DNA of 64,000 bases from Nostoc desertorum CM1-VF14 (GCA_019359245.1 JAHHHR010000021.1:1-64000), one strand, 5' to 3'; positions 1 through 8,781 are shown, numbered from the stretch's first letter. Made by a program: numbers and translations. The notes: generated by a model from the letters alone, not told the origin.

Positions 1-134
1 AGTTAGGAGTTAGGAGTTAGGAGTTAGGAGTTAGGAGTTAGGAGTTAGGAGTTAGGAGTTAGGAGTTAGGAGTTAGGAGTTAGGAGTTAGGAGTTAGGAG
101 TTAGGAGTTAGGAGTTAGGAGTTAGGAGTTAGGA
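1..134. repeat. AGTTAGG heptamer tandem array (about 19 copies)
   Basis: Essentially perfect tandem copies of the 7-bp unit AGTTAGG fill the first 134 bases and probably continue beyond the window edge. Heptamer short tandemly repeated repetitive (STRR) sequences are known from heterocystous cyanobacteria. No ORF of note crosses it. Confidence 0.97.
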
Positions 135-148
135 ATAGTTTTTTTCCC

Positions 149-183
149 ATGCCCAATGCCCCATGCCCAATGCCCAATGCCCC
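149..183. repeat. ATGCCCN heptamer tandem array (5 copies)
   Basis: Five consecutive heptamers alternate between ATGCCCA and ATGCCCC. This is a second heptamer family, placed 14 bases after the AGTTAGG array and downstream of the small gene on the minus strand. Confidence 0.9.
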
Positions 184-247
184 AAATAAATAAGGGCGTA
201 CAAATGTGCGCCCTAAAAAATAAATAACAAGGATTTAACCAGTCAGC

Positions 248-415
248 TTAGTCAGTGTCAGCTGCTGTTGCTGCTCCTTCTTCTTCTTCACTCTTTGGTG
301 GTCTTTGTTGGAACCTTCTCTGCATTCTTCCTGTCGTAGTCCGTTTACGAAACTTTCTGGCATACGCCTGGTTCCGTAGCGCCTTTTCTTTTTTCGGGTT
401 ACGGCGCTTGGCCAT
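248..415 (-). CDS. small basic conserved hypothetical protein (55 aa)
   Basis: The product is a 55-residue protein with a very basic N-terminal two thirds, beginning MAKRRNPKKEKALRN, and an acidic Ser/Glu/Ala tail. I recognise the type as a small conserved cyanobacterial protein but know no function for it. The charge pattern fits RNA or ribosome association, which is inference only. I chose the ATG at 415 rather than an in-frame start 24 bases upstream because a GAGGTG ribosome-binding site lies six bases before it. The plus-strand frame over the same stretch is a shadow. Confidence 0.7.
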   Translation of the reverse strand: MAKRRNPKKEKALRNQAYARKFRKRTTTGRMQRRFQQRPPKSEEEEGAATAADTD

Positions 416-1052
416 GTTCACCTCATTAATAAACAACAAAAAAGTAGCAACTAGGCATCACATAGGCAATATCAGCTACCAATATTATTGATATACTTGT
501 AACCTAGTGCAGCAATAAATACGCTTTAAACAGTGTACTAGTCTACCGCATTTAACCTTGTTCTGTCAATAATATTTTAGAATTATTCCTACGAGCTAGA
601 TGGAAAATACCTTTTATGAGATTCAAATTGCTCAAACAGATGTAAATTAGCTAACTAGTTGTTGTTCTTAGAACAAACTAATCAAAATTATCAATAATTA
701 GATGGATGTCTCAAACTCCGCTTATTCCACCTTCTAAATTTTGGATTCTAACTTATCATTCAGATTATTTTTTTTAATGTGTGCTGAAAAACTATTAGTG
801 CTAGCTGCTTTGGGCTAGGCTAATGTTAGTTATAAATCGAAAAACTTTCTGAACTAACAAATTTTATGTATATAGGAATACAGTGCTTCTATTAAAAGTT
901 GATGTTAGAATTAAAAATATTCTACGTAAATCGTGAGAATAAAATCTCAGTCCACGAACATTATTGTATAAAAAAAACTCAGTGAAAGTTTCCTTAGTTG
1001 AGTTTATGTAAGTGGTAGAGAACTAGGGAATACAATACAGAAGTTTTAAAGA
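416..1052. other. AT-rich intergenic region
   Basis: These 637 bases lie between the divergent small basic gene and the Nudix gene. I see no open frame with coding character, no tRNA and no convincing hairpin. Both neighbouring promoters must lie here, but no clear -35/-10 pair could be assigned. Confidence 0.5.
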
Positions 1053-1547
1053 TTGAACGTTATTGCTTTTTTTCCGGCAGCTGTCCAGTCCACACGTAGC
1101 TTATGGCGTATTGGACAAACAGTTTTGGGTATCATATTTCGTCATCCCATTACTGGCACTAGTATCATCCCAATTTTACCTGATGGTCGTATAGTACTGA
1201 TCCGGCGGCGTGATGATGGCCTTTGGGCATTGCCTGGAGGCATGGTCGATTGGGGAGAAGATATTCCCAACACAGTCCGCCGGGAATTGATCGAGGAAAC
1301 TGGGCTAAAATTAGTAAAAATTAACCGTTTGGTAGGAGTTTACTCCGCGCCAGACCGCGATCCCAGAATCCATTCAATTTGTATTGTGGTTGAAGCCGAG
1401 GTGCATGGGACAATGGAGATTCAAGATACTTTAGAAGTCATGGAAATCCAAGCTTTCTCTCCCAATTTGCTACCTTCAGAACAGATGTCTCATGACCATA
1501 CTCGGCAATTACAAGACTACTTGAATGGCTTGACAACACTGGCATAA
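1053..1547 (+). CDS. Nudix hydrolase
   Basis: This 164-residue protein carries a complete Nudix box at about residues 67-89: GMVDWGE, seven residues, then RELIEETGL, which fits GX5EX7REUXEEXGU. Nudix enzymes hydrolyse nucleoside diphosphates linked to another moiety and need Mg2+, bound by the box glutamates. The substrate cannot be told from the motif; an ADP-ribose-like or oxidised-nucleotide role is possible. The frame opens with TTG at 1053, just after an in-frame stop at 1047, and no strong ribosome-binding site precedes it, so the exact start is uncertain. It stands alone, followed by repeat DNA. Confidence 0.85.
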   Translation: MNVIAFFPAAVQSTRSLWRIGQTVLGIIFRHPITGTSIIPILPDGRIVLIRRRDDGLWALPGGMVDWGEDIPNTVRRELIEETGLKLVKINRLVGVYSAPDRDPRIHSICIVVEAEVHGTMEIQDTLEVMEIQAFSPNLLPSEQMSHDHTRQLQDYLNGLTTLA

Positions 1548-1556
1548 CAATATTTT

Positions 1557-1719
1557 GTTATTAGTCATTATTCATTGGTCATTTGCCGCAAAAGTTCTGA
1601 TCTAAGCTAAGGAAGCCTCTCTTCTCGCTACAGAGGCTGCACCAACGAAACGCTACTCAGACTTCTCTGTTTATAATTATTTTTTCAAAACAAATGACAA
1701 ATGACCAATGACTAATAAC
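1557..1719. repeat. inverted pair of TAGTCAT-type repeats flanking a dispersed repeat
   Basis: The left arm (1557-1585) begins GTTATTAGTCATT and ends TTGGTCATTTG. The right arm (1699-1719) reads as its reverse complement but lacks one 7-base block, so the arms differ by exactly one heptamer. Between them, at about 1612-1665, lies a GC-rich dispersed repeat of the GAGGCTGC-CCAACG type that recurs near 55732. Confidence 0.7.
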
Positions 1720-1764
1720 TATTAAGTATTTATTATGGTGCTTAAAGTTAACAACTAAATTAAA

Positions 1765-2577
1765 ATGGATACACTATTCCGTAACTCCCGGATAAAGCTC
1801 TCCCAAGGGCTGATATTCTGGCGTGAAGTCGGTGAAAAAACTCCTATAATTTTTTTACATGGTGCTTGGAATGAGAGCAGTCAATGGTTATCTGTGATGG
1901 AATCCCTTGCACAAGATTTCCATTGCTTCGCACTTGATTTATTAGGGTTTGGTGAGTCAGAGAATCCGAATATCCACCATTCTATAGATTTACAAGTAGA
2001 GTGTTTGGCTGAATTCTTGCAAGCTGTCAAGCTAGAAAAAGTATATTTAGTAGGGCATTCTCTTGGGGGTTGGGTTGCTGCTAGCTATGCTTTAAAGTAT
2101 CCAGAGAAAGTGGATGGTGTGATACTTTTAGCACCAGAGGGCGTAGAAATCCAAGGGCAAGAAGAGCATTGTCAGAAGATGCGGCGATTACTGAGTTATC
2201 CACCGCTAATAGTTAAATTGTTGCGATCGCTCACTCCTTTAACTAAAATTTTAGGTTTGCATGAAAAAATTGCACAAGACTTGCAGCTGCGTCAATCACT
2301 ATTGCCGTATCCTATCGGTTGCCAGTTACTTTTCAAAAGGCGACAAGCAGAAATTGAAGCGGAATTAGTGCAGAAGCGGCTTTACATGATAGATGTCCCG
2401 GTTTTTATTTTACAAGGTGGCCAAGATACACCAGATGCTTTAGCCAAGAGCCGGGTTTATGCTCAACTAATCCCGAAAGTCGAGTTGAAAATGATTCCCC
2501 ATGCCGGAAACGACTTACCAGAAGCTTGTGCTGGGGTTGTAGCACTTGAGATTCGGGAGTTTATTAAAGGAAATTAA
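1765..2577 (+). CDS. alpha/beta hydrolase
   Basis: This 270-residue alpha/beta-hydrolase-fold protein has the oxyanion-hole HGAW near residue 32, the nucleophile elbow GHSLGG near residue 97, an acidic residue in the stretch QGGQDTPD and a catalytic His in PHAGNDLP near the C-terminus. This is a complete Ser-Asp-His triad. No signal peptide is evident, so it is probably cytoplasmic. The family covers esterases, C-C hydrolases and haloperoxidase-like enzymes, and the substrate cannot be deduced. It starts at an ATG and stands alone. Confidence 0.85.
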   Translation: MDTLFRNSRIKLSQGLIFWREVGEKTPIIFLHGAWNESSQWLSVMESLAQDFHCFALDLLGFGESENPNIHHSIDLQVECLAEFLQAVKLEKVYLVGHSLGGWVAASYALKYPEKVDGVILLAPEGVEIQGQEEHCQKMRRLLSYPPLIVKLLRSLTPLTKILGLHEKIAQDLQLRQSLLPYPIGCQLLFKRRQAEIEAELVQKRLYMIDVPVFILQGGQDTPDALAKSRVYAQLIPKVELKMIPHAGNDLPEACAGVVALEIREFIKGN

Positions 2578-2823
2578 GCATTTCGATTTAGCGTTTATTA
2601 TAGACGCGTACTTCTAAAAATAAGCAAGATTAAAGAGAATTAGTATTAGTAGATTAATTTTTAACAATTTCCTATGATGAAACTCAAGGTTACACAACAA
2701 TAGACGATTCAAAACTACGGTTAACACTGAGAGGATTCGCCGTGAAGTGACTTCCATTGCTCAGAGAATCAAAGCTCAATTCCGACCTTCTAATTGATCA
2801 ATCTAAGCTGCTCTGGGTCTAAC

Positions 2824-3633
2824 TTATAGCAGTTTTACTATTTCTCGCATTCCCCAAAAAATCAAGTTTGGCTCCACAATTAAGCTTGCTGCTATTTCAG
2901 GATATAAGGTTTGTAGATAGTTTAGTAATAAAGTGCGATCGCCCCCTTTAATCGCAATCTTGCCATCAGGAAATAACTTCCACCACGCTTCAATAAAATC
3001 TTTAATTCCAGCTAATATTGTATAAACAACTCCACTTTGAATAGCCTCTGTAGTATTTAAAGCAAAACGTGGTGGTAGAGACGGGAAATTTTGCATTTCT
3101 ACTAATGGTAATTGTCCTGTCTGTTGACCGAGAGTTGTAAATTGTAAGCCTAATCCCGGCAAAATTGCACCTCCAATTAGACACTCATTAGCATCCGCAG
3201 CCGTAAAAGTTAGCGTTGTCCCAGCATCAATTACCAACATTGGAAAACCCCACGTTTTCCCTGCACCCCACAAAGCTAAAGCACGGTCTATTCCTAGTGT
3301 GGGATAAACACCTTTTAGTGGTACTTGGTCTAAAGTAATAACACGAGTATTTGGGTAAGTTTGCCAAATAGTAGTTTGGCTGGGAACTACCGAGGCGAAA
3401 AGGAGGGAGCAGAGGGATAGAGTGTTTGTTAGAAATTCACCTTCTGGAAAAATGTTCTCTAGTAAATCATTCAGGGTTTGGCATTCAGCCAAGTTTTGTA
3501 TAACAGACTCAGGTAGATAATCGCTATCCCAAGCTGAGTTAAGCGTCTCCCCAACAAATAACGCCCAATGCAGCCGGGAATTACCAATTTCCAACGCTAG
3601 CCAAATTTCCTCTCTGTGCCTCTGTGGTTTCAC
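2824..3633 (-). CDS. coaX: type III pantothenate kinase
   Basis: CoaX phosphorylates pantothenate in the first step of coenzyme A synthesis. The 269-residue protein has the ASKHA-fold signatures: an N-terminal phosphate loop (LEIGNSRLHW), the DAGTTLTF motif near residue 137 with the catalytic Asp, and GGAILPGLGLQ following it. Length is near the family norm. The frame starts with GTG at 3633 inside a stretch (CCACAGAGGCACAGAGAGG) that belongs to a common Nostoc dispersed repeat, so the native N-terminus may have been altered or may start slightly downstream. It is convergent with the alpha/beta hydrolase and divergent from flv3. Confidence 0.9.
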   Translation of the reverse strand: MKPQRHREEIWLALEIGNSRLHWALFVGETLNSAWDSDYLPESVIQNLAECQTLNDLLENIFPEGEFLTNTLSLCSLLFASVVPSQTTIWQTYPNTRVITLDQVPLKGVYPTLGIDRALALWGAGKTWGFPMLVIDAGTTLTFTAADANECLIGGAILPGLGLQFTTLGQQTGQLPLVEMQNFPSLPPRFALNTTEAIQSGVVYTILAGIKDFIEAWWKLFPDGKIAIKGGDRTLLLNYLQTLYPEIAASLIVEPNLIFWGMREIVKLL

Positions 3634-3743
3634 ACTTTTAACTTTTTTAAGTCAGTCATAGGTTTTTTAATAAAAATTAACATTCATCCCGTGTCACAAT
3701 AAACCTAGAGGAAGAAATACTCATTGTGTTAAGGAGGGGAGTT

Positions 3744-5468
3744 ATGGTAGCGCTCACCGAAAAAACTGAAAAACGGCTCACCATACAGACTGTGGAAATC
3801 GCTCAAGAGACGACGGCTATTCGCTCTTTAGATTGGGATCGCGATCGCTTCGATATTGAGTTTGGTCTGCAAAATGGTACCACCTATAACTCGTTTCTCA
3901 TCCGTGGGGAGCAGACAGCCTTAGTTGATACCTCCCACGAAAAATTTCGTCAACTATACTTCGATACGCTCACCGGATTAATCAAGCCAACAGATATTGA
4001 TTATTTGATTATCAGCCACACCGAGCCAGATCATAGCGGTTTAGTTAAAGATTTGCTGCAAATGGCTCCAGAAATAACCGTTGTCGGCTCTAAGGTAGCG
4101 ATTCAGTTTCTTGAGGATTTCGTACATCAGCCATTTAAACGGCGGATTGTAAAAAATGGCGATCGCTTAGATTTGGGCAATGGTCATGAATTTGAATTCG
4201 TGATTGCCCCAAATTTACACTGGCCAGATACTATTTTCAGCTTCGACCATAAAACTAAAACTCTTTACACCTGCGATGCTTTTGGGTTGCATTATTGCTC
4301 AGATAGCACCTTTGATGAAGACTTGGCAGCTATCGAAGAAGACTTTCATTACTACTACGATTGCTTGATGGGGCCGAATGCCCGGTCAGTTTTGTCTGCC
4401 CTGAAGCGGATGGCGGAACTCAAAACTATCAGTATGATTGCCACAGGACACGGCCCATTATTATCTCACAATGTTGAGGAACTAGTTGGACGTTACCGCA
4501 CTTGGAGCCAAACCCAAGTCAAGCCAGAAACGGCGGTTGGAATATTTTACGTTTCAGAATACGGATATAGCGATCGCCTCGCTCAAGCAATTACCAACGG
4601 CATCGGTAAAACTGGTGTCGCTGTGGAAGTTGTCGATTTGGGTTCTGAAGTCGATTTGCAAGAACTGCGGGAACTAGTTAGCCGTTGTGCTGGGCTAATC
4701 GTTGGTCTACCTCCGGCTTCTGGCGCTGCTAGTATCCAAGCTGCACTCAGTACAGTTTTAGGATCTGCCAAAGAAAAGCAAGCCATCGGCGTGTTTGAAA
4801 CTGGCGGTGGCGATGATGAGCCGATAGATCCTTTGCTAAGTAAATTCCGCAATTTGGGTTTGACAACAGTTTTTCCAGCGATTCGGATTAAACAAACACC
4901 CACAGAAAATACTTACAAGCTTTGTGAAGAAGCGGGTACAGACTTAGCTCAATGGGTAACACGCGATCGCAGTATCAAAGCTATGAAATCCCTTGGTGCT
5001 GACTTAGATAAAGCATTAGGTAGACTCAGCGGCGGACTGTATATCATCACTGCCAAAAAAGGTAATGTATCCAGTGCGATGCTAGCCTCGTGGGTTGCTC
5101 AAGCCAGCTTCAAACCCTTGGGATTTTCCATTGCAGTTGCTAAAGATCGGGCAATTGAATCACTTATGCAAGTAGGCGATCGCTTTGTTCTCAATGTCTT
5201 AGAAGAAGGCAATTTCCAACCACTAATGAAGCACTTCTTGAAACGGTTTGCCCCTGGTGCAGATCGCTTTGAAGGAGTGAGAACCCAGCCTGCTGAAAAT
5301 GGTGCCCCGATCCTCAACGATGCCCTCGCCTACATGGAGTGCGAAGTCGTCAGTAGAATGGACTGCGGTGACCATTGGGCAGTATACAGCACCGTTTATG
5401 CCGGACGAGTTTCTAAGCCAGATGCTTTAACTGCTGTGCATCACCGCAAAGTTGGTAATCATTATTAA
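3744..5468 (+). CDS. flv3: flavodiiron protein, Flv3 type (diiron ligands intact)
   Basis: Class C flavodiiron proteins of cyanobacteria pass electrons from photosystem I acceptors to O2, giving water. The 574-residue protein has a beta-lactamase-like diiron domain, a flavodoxin-like FMN domain from about residue 255 and a C-terminal flavin-reductase domain from about 425, the three-domain form found in oxygenic phototrophs. All diiron ligands are visible: H92-x-E94-x-D96-H97, H159, D178 and H236. I chose the ATG at 3744 over a GTG at 3726 because AAGGAGG ends seven bases before it. The following gene is the Flv1-type partner. Whether this is the vegetative (A) or heterocyst (B) paralogue cannot be read from the sequence. 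Confidence 0.9.
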   Translation: MVALTEKTEKRLTIQTVEIAQETTAIRSLDWDRDRFDIEFGLQNGTTYNSFLIRGEQTALVDTSHEKFRQLYFDTLTGLIKPTDIDYLIISHTEPDHSGLVKDLLQMAPEITVVGSKVAIQFLEDFVHQPFKRRIVKNGDRLDLGNGHEFEFVIAPNLHWPDTIFSFDHKTKTLYTCDAFGLHYCSDSTFDEDLAAIEEDFHYYYDCLMGPNARSVLSALKRMAELKTISMIATGHGPLLSHNVEELVGRYRTWSQTQVKPETAVGIFYVSEYGYSDRLAQAITNGIGKTGVAVEVVDLGSEVDLQELRELVSRCAGLIVGLPPASGAASIQAALSTVLGSAKEKQAIGVFETGGGDDEPIDPLLSKFRNLGLTTVFPAIRIKQTPTENTYKLCEEAGTDLAQWVTRDRSIKAMKSLGADLDKALGRLSGGLYIITAKKGNVSSAMLASWVAQASFKPLGFSIAVAKDRAIESLMQVGDRFVLNVLEEGNFQPLMKHFLKRFAPGADRFEGVRTQPAENGAPILNDALAYMECEVVSRMDCGDHWAVYSTVYAGRVSKPDALTAVHHRKVGNHY

Positions 5469-5474
5469 AGAAGG

Positions 5475-5603
5475 GACTAGGGATTGGCGATTAGGAATTA
5501 GGTATCAGGAATTAGATATTAGAGATTGAATATTAAGTATCGAAAATAACTTTCCCAGTCCCCATCCCCCAGTCCCCAATTCCCAATCTCCTATTCCCCA
5601 ATA
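5475..5603. repeat. degenerate GGAATTAG and CCCAGTCCCC repeat spacer
   Basis: The spacer between the two flavodiiron genes consists of degenerate short repeats: GATTAGGAATTAGG-like units, then C-rich CCCAGTCCCCAATTCCCAATC units that are roughly complementary to them. It could form an imperfect hairpin. The same element types sit in other gaps of this window. Confidence 0.55.
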
Positions 5604-5608
5604 AAGCC

Positions 5609-7321
5609 ATGTCAACAAACAAACCCCGTGATGTTCAAGTTTACCCAATAGCTACGGATACAAGAATACTGCGATCGCGCAGTTGGTCTAGGCTCAGATT
5701 TGAAATTGAATACGCTCTTGCTAAGGGTACAACTGCTAATTCTTATTTAATCGAAAGCGAGAAAACTGCCATCATCGACCCTCCAGGGGAAACGTTTACG
5801 GAAATTTATTTAAAAGCTTTGCAGCAGCGTTTCCATCTCGACGAGTTAGATTATGTAATTTTAGGACACGTAAATCCTAACCGCGCTGCAACTTTAAAGG
5901 CTTTATTGAAAATTGCTCCGCAAATCACCTTTGTTTGCTCAAATCCAGGGGCGATAAATTTACGTGGGGCGCTGGAAAATCCAGATTTGCAAATTCTTGT
6001 AATGCGCGGCGAGGAAACACTAGATTTAGGCAACGGGCATAATTTACAATTTATTCCCACCCCCAATCCCCGCTATGCAGATCAACTTTGCACCTACGAT
6101 CCGCAAACAGAAATTCTGTACACAGATAAGTTGTTTGGGGCCCATGTTTGTGGAGATCAAGTATTTGATGAAGGCTGGGAAATATATAACGAAGATCGGC
6201 GCTATTATTTTGATTGCTTGATGGCTCCCCACGCTCGTCAAGTTGAAACAGCGCTGGAAAAACTAGCCGATTTTCCAGTGAGAATGTATGCCACTGGACA
6301 TGGACCTTTGGTACGCTATGGCTTAATCGAACTGACCAAAGCTTATCGCAAATGGAGTCAGCAGCAAACATCTGCCGACTTGACAGTAGCATTAATTTAT
6401 GCATCAGCTTATGGAAATACGGCGACATTAGCCCAAGCGATCGCTCGTGGCATTACAAAAGCTGGCGTTGCTGTAGAATCGATTAACTGCGAATTTACTG
6501 AACCAGAAGAAATCCGGGCGGCTGTGGAAAAAGCCGGTGGTTTCATTATTGGTTCTCCTACCCTTGGTGGTCATGCACCCACACCGGTGCAAACAGCTTT
6601 AGGAATTGTCCTATCCACCGCGACTAACAATAAACTCGCTGGTGTTTTTGGTTCCTTTGGCTGGAGTGGGGAAGCGGTTGATTTAATTGAGGATAAATTG
6701 AAAGATGCTGGTTATCGGTTTGGTTTTGACACCATCCGCGTAAAATTCAAACCTGACGATGCCACCTTACAATTGTGTGAAGAAGCCGGAACCGATTTTG
6801 CTCAAGTCCTGAAGAAAGCTAGAAAAGTGCGATCGCCAAGTCAACCTGCAACAACTGTAGAACAAGCAGTTGGTCGGATTGTTGGTTCTCTGTGTGTTCT
6901 TACTGCAAAAGAAGGCGATCGCTCCAGTGCCATGTTAGCCTCTTGGGTATCTCAAGCTAGCTTTAGTCCCCCTGGCTTAACCATAGCGGTCGCCAAAGAA
7001 CGCGCAGTAGAAACTTTGACGCATACAGGAAACAAATTTGTCCTCAACATTCTTAAAGAAGGCAATCACTTGGGATTGATGAAGCACTTCCTAAAACCCT
7101 TCGGCCCAGGACAAGATCGATTTGCCGATGTCGCCGCCGAAGAAGCAGAAAACGGTTCTCCCATACTTACCGATGCCCTAGCATATCTTGAATGTTCCGT
7201 AAAGAATCGGATGGAATCTGGCGACCACTGGCTAGTTTATGCCACTGTCGAAAATGGCAAATTGTTAGATACTGATGGGGTGACAGCTGTGCATCATCGC
7301 AAGTCGGCAACCCATTATTAA
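5609..7321 (+). CDS. flv1: flavodiiron protein, Flv1 type (diiron ligands replaced)
   Basis: This 570-residue protein has the same three domains as its upstream neighbour and aligns with it along the whole length. The metal site is largely lost. The HxExDH segment reads H87-V-N-P-N-R92, the next His is an Arg near 155, and the bridging Asp is a Lys near 174; only the last His (H231) remains. This pattern is known for Flv1, which works as a heterodimer with Flv3. Adjacent placement, 140 bases apart on the same strand, suits co-expression. A C-terminal flavin-reductase domain (SSAMLASWVSQASF) is present. Confidence 0.9.
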   Translation: MSTNKPRDVQVYPIATDTRILRSRSWSRLRFEIEYALAKGTTANSYLIESEKTAIIDPPGETFTEIYLKALQQRFHLDELDYVILGHVNPNRAATLKALLKIAPQITFVCSNPGAINLRGALENPDLQILVMRGEETLDLGNGHNLQFIPTPNPRYADQLCTYDPQTEILYTDKLFGAHVCGDQVFDEGWEIYNEDRRYYFDCLMAPHARQVETALEKLADFPVRMYATGHGPLVRYGLIELTKAYRKWSQQQTSADLTVALIYASAYGNTATLAQAIARGITKAGVAVESINCEFTEPEEIRAAVEKAGGFIIGSPTLGGHAPTPVQTALGIVLSTATNNKLAGVFGSFGWSGEAVDLIEDKLKDAGYRFGFDTIRVKFKPDDATLQLCEEAGTDFAQVLKKARKVRSPSQPATTVEQAVGRIVGSLCVLTAKEGDRSSAMLASWVSQASFSPPGLTIAVAKERAVETLTHTGNKFVLNILKEGNHLGLMKHFLKPFGPGQDRFADVAAEEAENGSPILTDALAYLECSVKNRMESGDHWLVYATVENGKLLDTDGVTAVHHRKSATHY

Positions 7322-7496
7322 TTGCGAATAGTGGATAAGGAAGCCACTGCGCTAGGCGGTCTCTATGAGGCGATCGCCTAATTTTGCTGGGATCAAATTA
7401 TCATGATATTAAGAAGTACAAACGGCTAAAATTTGAGATAGAGGTATTTTCTACTTATTTTGAATACTTTAATGCTCTCTGCTAAAAATTATTGCC

Positions 7497-7724
7497 ATGA
7501 CGTTACGTGAACTTGAAGATCAAGCACTGAGATTATCTGCCGAGGATCGTTGGCAGTTAATTAATACATTGATGCGATCGCTCCAACCGAAACTTCAGCC
7601 AATGTCAAAGCCGAAGGGTTTAGCTGCAAGTTTAATCGGAATTGCGAAGACTGACACGTTGCCACCTACAGATGAAGAAGTGAAAGCCATGCTGGATGAG
7701 AGGTTGGTGCAAAAGTATCTGTAA
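7497..7724 (+). CDS. antitoxin of a PIN-domain toxin-antitoxin pair
   Basis: This small 75-residue protein begins MTLRELEDQALRLSAEDRW, a pattern common in cyanobacterial addiction-module antitoxins. The C-terminal part is acidic and probably extended, as expected for a toxin-wrapping tail. Its stop codon overlaps the start of the next gene as TAATG, so the two are translationally coupled. I assign the role mainly from this context; no DNA-binding fold is certain from the sequence alone. Confidence 0.75.
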   Translation: MTLRELEDQALRLSAEDRWQLINTLMRSLQPKLQPMSKPKGLAASLIGIAKTDTLPPTDEEVKAMLDERLVQKYL

Positions 7725-8149
7725 TGCGAGTTTTATTTGATACGAACGTTCTGCTGGATGCTTTGCTAGCACGTGAGCCTTTTGTGGCAGATGCTGCTTT
7801 TTTGCTGGAGACGGTTGAATCGAGGCAAATTGAAGGGTTTATGTCGGCAACAACTGTTACGGATGTGTATTATTTAGTTGCACGCCAGACCAAGAGTGCT
7901 GAAGTTGCGATTGCCGCAGTGACTCAATTGTTGGCACTGATGGAAATTTGTGCGGTGGATCTCGGGGTGCTAAAACAGGCAATTACACTGGGGTTGACTG
8001 ATTTTGAAGATGCCGTGCAGGTAGCATCTGCGATGAAGTTGGCGCTAGAGGCGATCATTACTCGTGATGTAGATGGATTTACAGGTTCGCCGATTCTAGT
8101 ACTCTCGCCTAAAGATATGAGAAATCAGTTGATGTCGCAGAATGACTGA
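7724..8149 (+). CDS. PIN-domain ribonuclease toxin
   Basis: The 141-residue protein has the PIN fold signature: FDTNVLLDALL with the first catalytic Asp near the N-terminus, a TTVTDVYYL stretch, DFEDAVQ with the central acidic residues, and TRDVDGF with the last Asp. PIN toxins of type II systems cut RNA and are held in check by the upstream antitoxin, which overlaps it by one base. The RNA target is unknown. A hairpin terminator follows at once. Confidence 0.85.
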   Translation: MRVLFDTNVLLDALLAREPFVADAAFLLETVESRQIEGFMSATTVTDVYYLVARQTKSAEVAIAAVTQLLALMEICAVDLGVLKQAITLGLTDFEDAVQVASAMKLALEAIITRDVDGFTGSPILVLSPKDMRNQLMSQND

Positions 8150-8170
8150 AAAGTTCCGCGGGAGCATAAA

Positions 8171-8200
8171 AAAGGCTCAAGCATTGCTGCCTGAGCCTTT
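8171..8200. terminator. bidirectional hairpin terminator
   Basis: AAGGCTCA and TGAGCCTT form a stem, flanked by A-runs on the left and T-runs on the right. It sits between the convergent PIN toxin gene and the RNA-binding protein gene and could serve both. Confidence 0.85.
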
Positions 8201-8235
8201 TCTATATTCAACTAAATGACTTTTGGCTATCTAGT

Positions 8236-8577
8236 TTAGTAGCGACCACCGCCACCGCCACCGCCACCGCCACGGTTGTAGCCACCGCCACCACCACGAT
8301 TACCACCACCACCACCGAAGGAACCACCTCGGTCTTCTCTGGGCTTGGCCTTATTTACTTTCAGGTCACGACCCAGCCATTCAGCACCATCAAGCGCTTC
8401 AATGGCTTTTGTTTCTTCATCTTCTGAACTCATTTCTACGAAAGCAAAGCCGCGTAAACGACCTGTTTCACGATCAGTAGGCAACTGAACACGTTTTACA
8501 GCACCATATTCTGCAAAAACAGCACTCAGTGCATCTTGTGTAACTTCATAGGAGAGGTTACCAACGTAAATTGACAT
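8236..8577 (-). CDS. RRM-type glycine-rich RNA-binding protein
   Basis: This 113-residue protein has one RNA recognition motif with RNP2 (IYVGNL, residues 3-8) and RNP1 (RGFAFVEM, near 43-50), followed by a Gly-rich tail with RGG and Tyr from about residue 83. This is the Rbp family of cyanobacteria, whose members bind U-rich RNA and are often cold-induced. The DNA for the tail is a run of GGT-type codons prone to slippage. A 204-base leader separates it from the lyase gene upstream, long enough for a structured regulatory 5' UTR. Confidence 0.92.
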   Translation of the reverse strand: MSIYVGNLSYEVTQDALSAVFAEYGAVKRVQLPTDRETGRLRGFAFVEMSSEDEETKAIEALDGAEWLGRDLKVNKAKPREDRGGSFGGGGGNRGGGGGYNRGGGGGGGGGRY

Positions 8578-8781
8578 TAAATGTCTCCAAAATCATAAGT
8601 TTGTAGAGATTTAGATTTCGGAGAGAAGTCTGTAATACCAAAAGGGAAAAGCCTGTCAATACTAAAAACAAACACTGTCGCCGAATTAATTCTCATTTCA
8701 CTTCCCATGATGGCATATCAACTAGCTTTCTGGGGAAAGTTTGAAGAACTGTTATAAAAAGTTATATTATTTAGTTGATAG

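Noticed and set aside
1..183. CRISPR-like array
   Set aside because: The units are contiguous heptamers without spacers, and no cas genes are present.
2650..2800. Possible small relic between the alpha/beta hydrolase and coaX
   Set aside because: A short frame with NTERIRREVTSIAQRIKAQ looks protein-like, but there is no start, no length and no recognisable family.
3726..3743. GTG upstream start for Flv3
   Set aside because: The Shine-Dalgarno AAGGAGG lies within this stretch, so the real start is the ATG at 3744.
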